From Selaginella moellendorffii (Eukaryota; Streptophyta; Lycopodiopsida; Selaginellales; Selaginellaceae), in contig NW_003314341.1 of the NCBI RefSeq assembly GCF_000143415.4, positions 423,165 through 487,164 on the forward strand: a stretch of 64,000 nt of DNA, given 5' to 3'. Positions 60,601 to 64,000 of the stretch are shown piece by piece. A program made the position numbers and the translations under genes. How positions within the stretch are numbered: the first letter of the stretch is position 1; each line of letters opens with the position of its first letter. Below the pieces are notes generated by a model. It saw only the letters and a list, made by a program, of their open reading frames with translations, was not told the origin of the DNA and searched no databases.

Positions 60601-60629
60601 GGAGACGAACGCTTTGGGCTTTCACCCTC

Positions 60630-60895
60630 TTAGACTCGAACTCGGACTCGGACTCAGACTTGGAATCGGACTCGAACTCAGACTCGGACTCAGACTCAGA
60701 CTCGGACTCGGACTTGGACTCGGGCTTGGGCTCGATCTCGGCCTCGGTCTCGGTCCCGGTCTCGGTCTCTGTCTCGGTCTCGGTCTCGGTCTCAGTCTCG
60801 GTCTCAGTCCTAGTCTCGGTCTCGGTCTCGGTCTCAGTCTCGGTCTCAGTCCTAGTCTCGGTCTCGGTCTCGACTTTGGTATCCATCTCGGCTCC
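60630..60895. repeat. Hexanucleotide tandem array (GACTCG/GTCTCG)n
   Basis: A near-perfect array of six-base units, first gactcg/gactca, then gtctcg/gtctca. Every frame is open on both strands and would encode dipeptide repeats (Ser-Asp/Ser-Val one way, Glu-Ser/Glu-Thr the other), so the long frames here (up to 277 codons) are a by-product of the repeat. Confidence 0.85.
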
Positions 60896-61195
60896 ATCTC
60901 GGGTCCATCTCGGACTCTATCTCAGGTCCATCTCGAACTCCATCTCGGACTCCATCTCAGACTCCATCTCAGGTTCATCTTGGACTCCATCTCGGACTCC
61001 ATTTCGGGTCCATCTCGGATCCATCTCGGACTCCATCTCGGTCCATCTCGGATCCATCTTAGACTCCATTTTGGTCCATCTCAGACTCCATCTCGGACTC
61101 CATTTTGGGTCCATCTTGGACTCCATCTCGGACTCCATTTCAGGTCCATCTCAAATCCATCTCGAACTCCATCTCGGACTCCATCTCGGATTCCT
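60890..61195. repeat. 12-15 bp tandem array (tccatctcggac)n
   Basis: Directly follows the hexamer array. Units are variants of 'ggactccatctc' and 'ggtccatctc', about 25 copies with substitutions, probably derived from the same seed by repeated slippage. Confidence 0.8.
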
Positions 61196-61379
61196 CAAGT
61201 TGGAGCTTTTAGTCCAAACCTGTTACGTTCGTTTGGCTTCTGCTTCGGCCACTACCATGTGGCACCCTTTCGGCTCCACTTTGGGGCTTAGGGATTTGTG
61301 TCTTACAATTCCACCACCTATAGACAAAGTTCGATGTCCTTATCAAATGATAAACCATTTTATAAAGTAACACTAGCAT

Positions 61380-62030
61380 GTATTACCTTTTCCATCCTTG
61401 GCACTTAACCCATATTCGTCAATGGTTCGACACCGAAGGCTTACCATGCCTTGTTCAACATCTAAAGAGCATAGTGTCTCTAACATAGGGACTCATTTAA
61501 CCACTTCAGATGGTTCTCTCCCTTTTTTATTGGTTTAGCTCTCGCTAAACCCATTAGAGACACCTTCTCTAGCTTAATCCCATTACTCATTCTCGAATAG
61601 TCTCAACTTTTATTGACATAACCAGTTCACCTTAGAACTTTTAATTTTGACTTTTCAAAGTCAATTTCCTTGGTGTCTCTGACACCTTTCATTGCATATA
61701 TTGTGCAACTTCACTTCCCCATCCTAGGAAGTTCTCCACTTGAGGGCACCATCATCCTCCTTTCTATTTTGTGCCACCTTTGGCACCAAGTTCTAGCTAT
61801 CGTAAGTTGTGCTAGAACTGTCCATGACCCTATCATTTGGCTACTTTGCCATTCCCTCCCTTGGAGCTTTCACCTTTGCCAATTTGGAGCAATTAGGAAT
61901 CCATCCTCGGAAGCACACTTCCTTTCTCACAATCCATTAGTATCCAACATTTTAGTGTCCCATGCCTAATTTTGCCATTTGGATTCCTTCCAATGAACTC
62001 CATGGCCCACACGTGGCCACTAGTTTTTTG
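61380..62030. other. Intergenic, no gene seen
   Basis: One 99-codon plus-strand frame (61670-61969) has no recognisable domain. The region may be non-coding retroelement sequence. Confidence 0.35.
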
Positions 62031-62038
62031 CTTTTATC

Positions 62039-62233
62039 TGTAAGCAATCAAAGAGAACGACTTAAGAGACGGTCCATGGGGTTCAAATATAGAAGGAAAT
62101 GGCTCATGAATAAAAGTGCACCCCTTTTTCCAATCGGTTAAGGGTCTTGGGATACTTGGGGTTAAGCGTCCTTGGGTTTGAATAGTACTCAGCTGGGTGA
62201 CCTCCCAGGAAGTCCAAACTCAAGAGGGGTACA
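62039..62233 (+). mobile_element. Solo LTR of a Cassandra-like (5S-bearing) retroelement
   Basis: 195 bp with canonical ends TGTAAGC...GGGTACA, flanked by the 5-bp target duplication TTATC (62034-62038 and 62234-62238). From about 62118 it contains a 5S rRNA-derived stretch: GGGGTTAAGCGTCCTTGGG (box A region), AGTACTCAGCTGGGTGACCT (intermediate element and box C) and CCCAGGAAGTCC. It aligns over its whole length with the insertion at 35542-35735 on the other strand. Internal sequence between two LTRs is absent, so this is a solo LTR. Confidence 0.8.
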
Positions 62234-62689
62234 TTATCCGTTGATTGTTACATTGAGCAACATAAGATCAATACTTCCATTCTTGAGGTATCCTTTTGGT
62301 TCTATGGCAAAGGCTCTACTTTGCTAAGTCTAGAAGGTGCTCACCCCTAATAGGTTTCTTTAGCATTTTCTGTAACGGGCTCCATCCACGGCCCAACTTT
62401 GTGACCCTCCCATAGGTCTCTCTTAGAGACTACTTTCTTGGACTTACTATACCATCGTTTTGGTACGACTGATTTCCCTTTAGGTGTTCTTCCCACTTGG
62501 TCACCTTGACCAAGCCACACCATTCTCAATAATTCAACTCAACACTTTGAACTAAGAATCATATTCCTTAACCCAAACAAAGACTTTATCCTTGTTTAGC
62601 TATAAGATCACCTAGTGATCTCATTTTGACCTCTTAACAGGTTTACCAATAGGAACTAGGTCTTCCAGACCCTTTTAAATTGTTGATTA

Positions 62690-62960
62690 TGACCCCAGAG
62701 GCATCTCTCACGCTTGGCGGTGCACCCAAGCCAACCCTTCTAACCAAGAATCCATAGTAACTGAGATTAAATGTCCCCATCTCATTCACCACATCTTTGG
62801 TGCCTTTTACACCAAAGTGTTCAAGTTAGATATGCCGAGCTTTCACTCTAAGCAATCTAACCGTGCATCATGACTCTGGGGCATCCCCCGTTTGGCGGTG
62901 TGCCCAAGCCAATCTCCTAATTGAGAATCCATGACCACCGAAATATAAGTGTCTTCATAT
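62690..62960. repeat. Two diverged units of a roughly 181-bp tandem repeat
   Basis: The block from 62690 (ending in a match to caagccaa...aagaatccat) recurs from about 62871 with substitutions: gactctggggcatcccccg, ttggcggtgtgcccaagcca and gagaatccatgacc. Further units are not clear. Confidence 0.5.
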
Positions 62961-64000
62961 TCCAAACCATCACCACGCTCTAGTGATTTGGGACTTGAAC
63001 CCAAGCACTAAAGGGTCGGGACTCAAACCCAACCTTCATATATACACCTACGGACGGCATCACCCTAGATGCCTAGCGTGACTCCCCACGCCGGTGCACC
63101 AACTTATACTTAAGGTGCACTATAGATCACAGCTTAAGAATTTAATTCCTTCGCACTACCAAGTCCTCTCATTTGACAAGTTTGTGATCATGCATGGACT
63201 CCTCCATACTTGGCCCCATAGGCCACCCCTTTTGAAGATAGCACCTTCAAGTAGGGGATTCATTCCCCTGACTTGCCACTCTCGCTTAGCAAGTCATCCG
63301 ACCAATGTAACATGGTTTTATACATAAGCGTGATAGTCCTTGACCATCGACTTTTGTTCAAAGTCATCCCTTTGAACACTTGGGAACTACTTCCCCAACC
63401 TTGATAGCATTACCTTATGGCAAGCCTCAAGACCACGTTTTTGTTGTGCCACTCTGATTTCGCGCATTCTATAAACCATTTACACTTGGCTTTCTAGGTA
63501 CTACGTTACCTAGAATTGTCTTTGGGAACCTTGAAGGAACTCTGTCCCTTAGCTTGCTAAGACCTCTCCTTTCGCAAGCTTTCTAATTGCCATATGGTCT
63601 AGCATGGACAATTCCATGCTTTAGACTCTTCATGGCACCATGGTTGCTAATAACAACATGCTTGAGCGCCCACTTGATTGTCCACTCCCAACTGACATAA
63701 CCACCCTTGGTTATGCCCTTCGATTCCTATGGTTTGGTTTTATCCTCTTACTACTTATTTTTAGCCTCACACATTTCTTTCGGTTATTCACCTCTAAACT
63801 AGGAGGATAGCTTTGCACTTTCTACCATGCCTTAGCAAGTATTCTTGGGGATGAACCTACTCGATAGTTTAGGGAGTGCTTCATCAATTCGGGTATGCTC
63901 ACCTTATAATCCCACACACTGGGATTAATGTTGCTACTTATAACCCTTTATATACCCATCACTAACCTTACCAAAATCCCATTTTTAGCTTTATCTAATT
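62961..64000. other. Intergenic to window end, no gene seen
   Basis: No coding frame above 77 codons with content. It may belong to the same non-coding repeat as 61.4-62.9 kb. Confidence 0.35.

Noticed and set aside
60630-61195. CRISPR-like array
   Set aside because: Units are contiguous with no unique spacers, and the locus is eukaryotic.
60458-61370. Open frames of 277 and 236 codons
   Set aside because: They are produced by the simple repeats, are open in several frames on both strands, and lack any domain.
62118-62233. Functional 5S rRNA gene
   Set aside because: Only the promoter boxes and 3' half resemble 5S. The stem-forming 5' part is changed, and the match ends exactly at LTR ends with a target duplication.

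Overview
The window reads as nuclear DNA of a land plant, most likely a lycophyte of the Selaginella type. Intron-containing nuclear genes for plastid functions (NdhM, a plastid-type aspartate transcarbamylase), a ROP GTPase, GEX1, a G-box bZIP factor and a PPR protein mark it as plant. Very short introns (mostly 50-80 bp) and genes lying tens of bases apart fit Selaginella moellendorffii. The species call is inference, not a database match.

Layout. 1-8.6 kb: AT-rich DNA made of decayed copies of one Ty3/gypsy retrotransposon family with very short LTRs. 9.5-14.9 kb: four members (three intact, one broken) of an unrecognised family of small signal-peptide proteins that all end in the same residues, interrupted by a seven-exon ROP GTPase gene. 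15.1-23.8 kb: a compact gene island holding a multi-pass membrane protein, NdhM, an SNRNP25-like U11/U12 protein, ribosomal protein S3a (eS1), the nuclear-fusion protein GEX1 and a START/SRPBCC-fold protein. 23.9 kb: a nuclear tRNA-His gene. 24.1-25.7 kb: an inverted second, intact S3a gene with a scrambled piece of GEX1 beside it. 25.8-26.9 kb: a broken protein-kinase-like gene.

27.5-37.7 kb is a nest of mobile elements: a roughly 2-kb palindrome built from the 5' part of a hAT transposon, a decayed ORF of unknown origin, a third gypsy copy, a solo LTR carrying a 5S-rRNA-derived segment inserted in that copy's integrase, and a copia fragment.

38.5-58.3 kb is a second gene island: plastid aspartate transcarbamylase, a large two-PHD-finger protein, an intronless PPR protein, a DDX6/Dhh1-type DEAD-box helicase, a PII-2-like LRR protein, a PQBP1 homologue with WW domain, a PUX4/p47-type SEP-UBX protein and a G-box bZIP factor. 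58.3-64 kb has no convincing gene. It holds simple-sequence arrays, a degenerate repeat of about 181 bp and a second solo LTR with the 5S-derived segment.

Several genes act in RNA metabolism: S3a in the ribosome, SNRNP25 in the minor spliceosome, DDX6 in mRNA decay and P-bodies, PQBP1 in splicing and PPR in organelle RNA. They look like housekeeping neighbours, not an operon-like pathway. The least explained material is the small secreted-protein family with a CaaX-like tail, followed by the 5S-bearing solo LTRs and the hAT palindrome. All exon coordinates were read by eye from splice consensus and frame continuity; summed exon lengths were checked for divisibility by three where a full exon chain is given.
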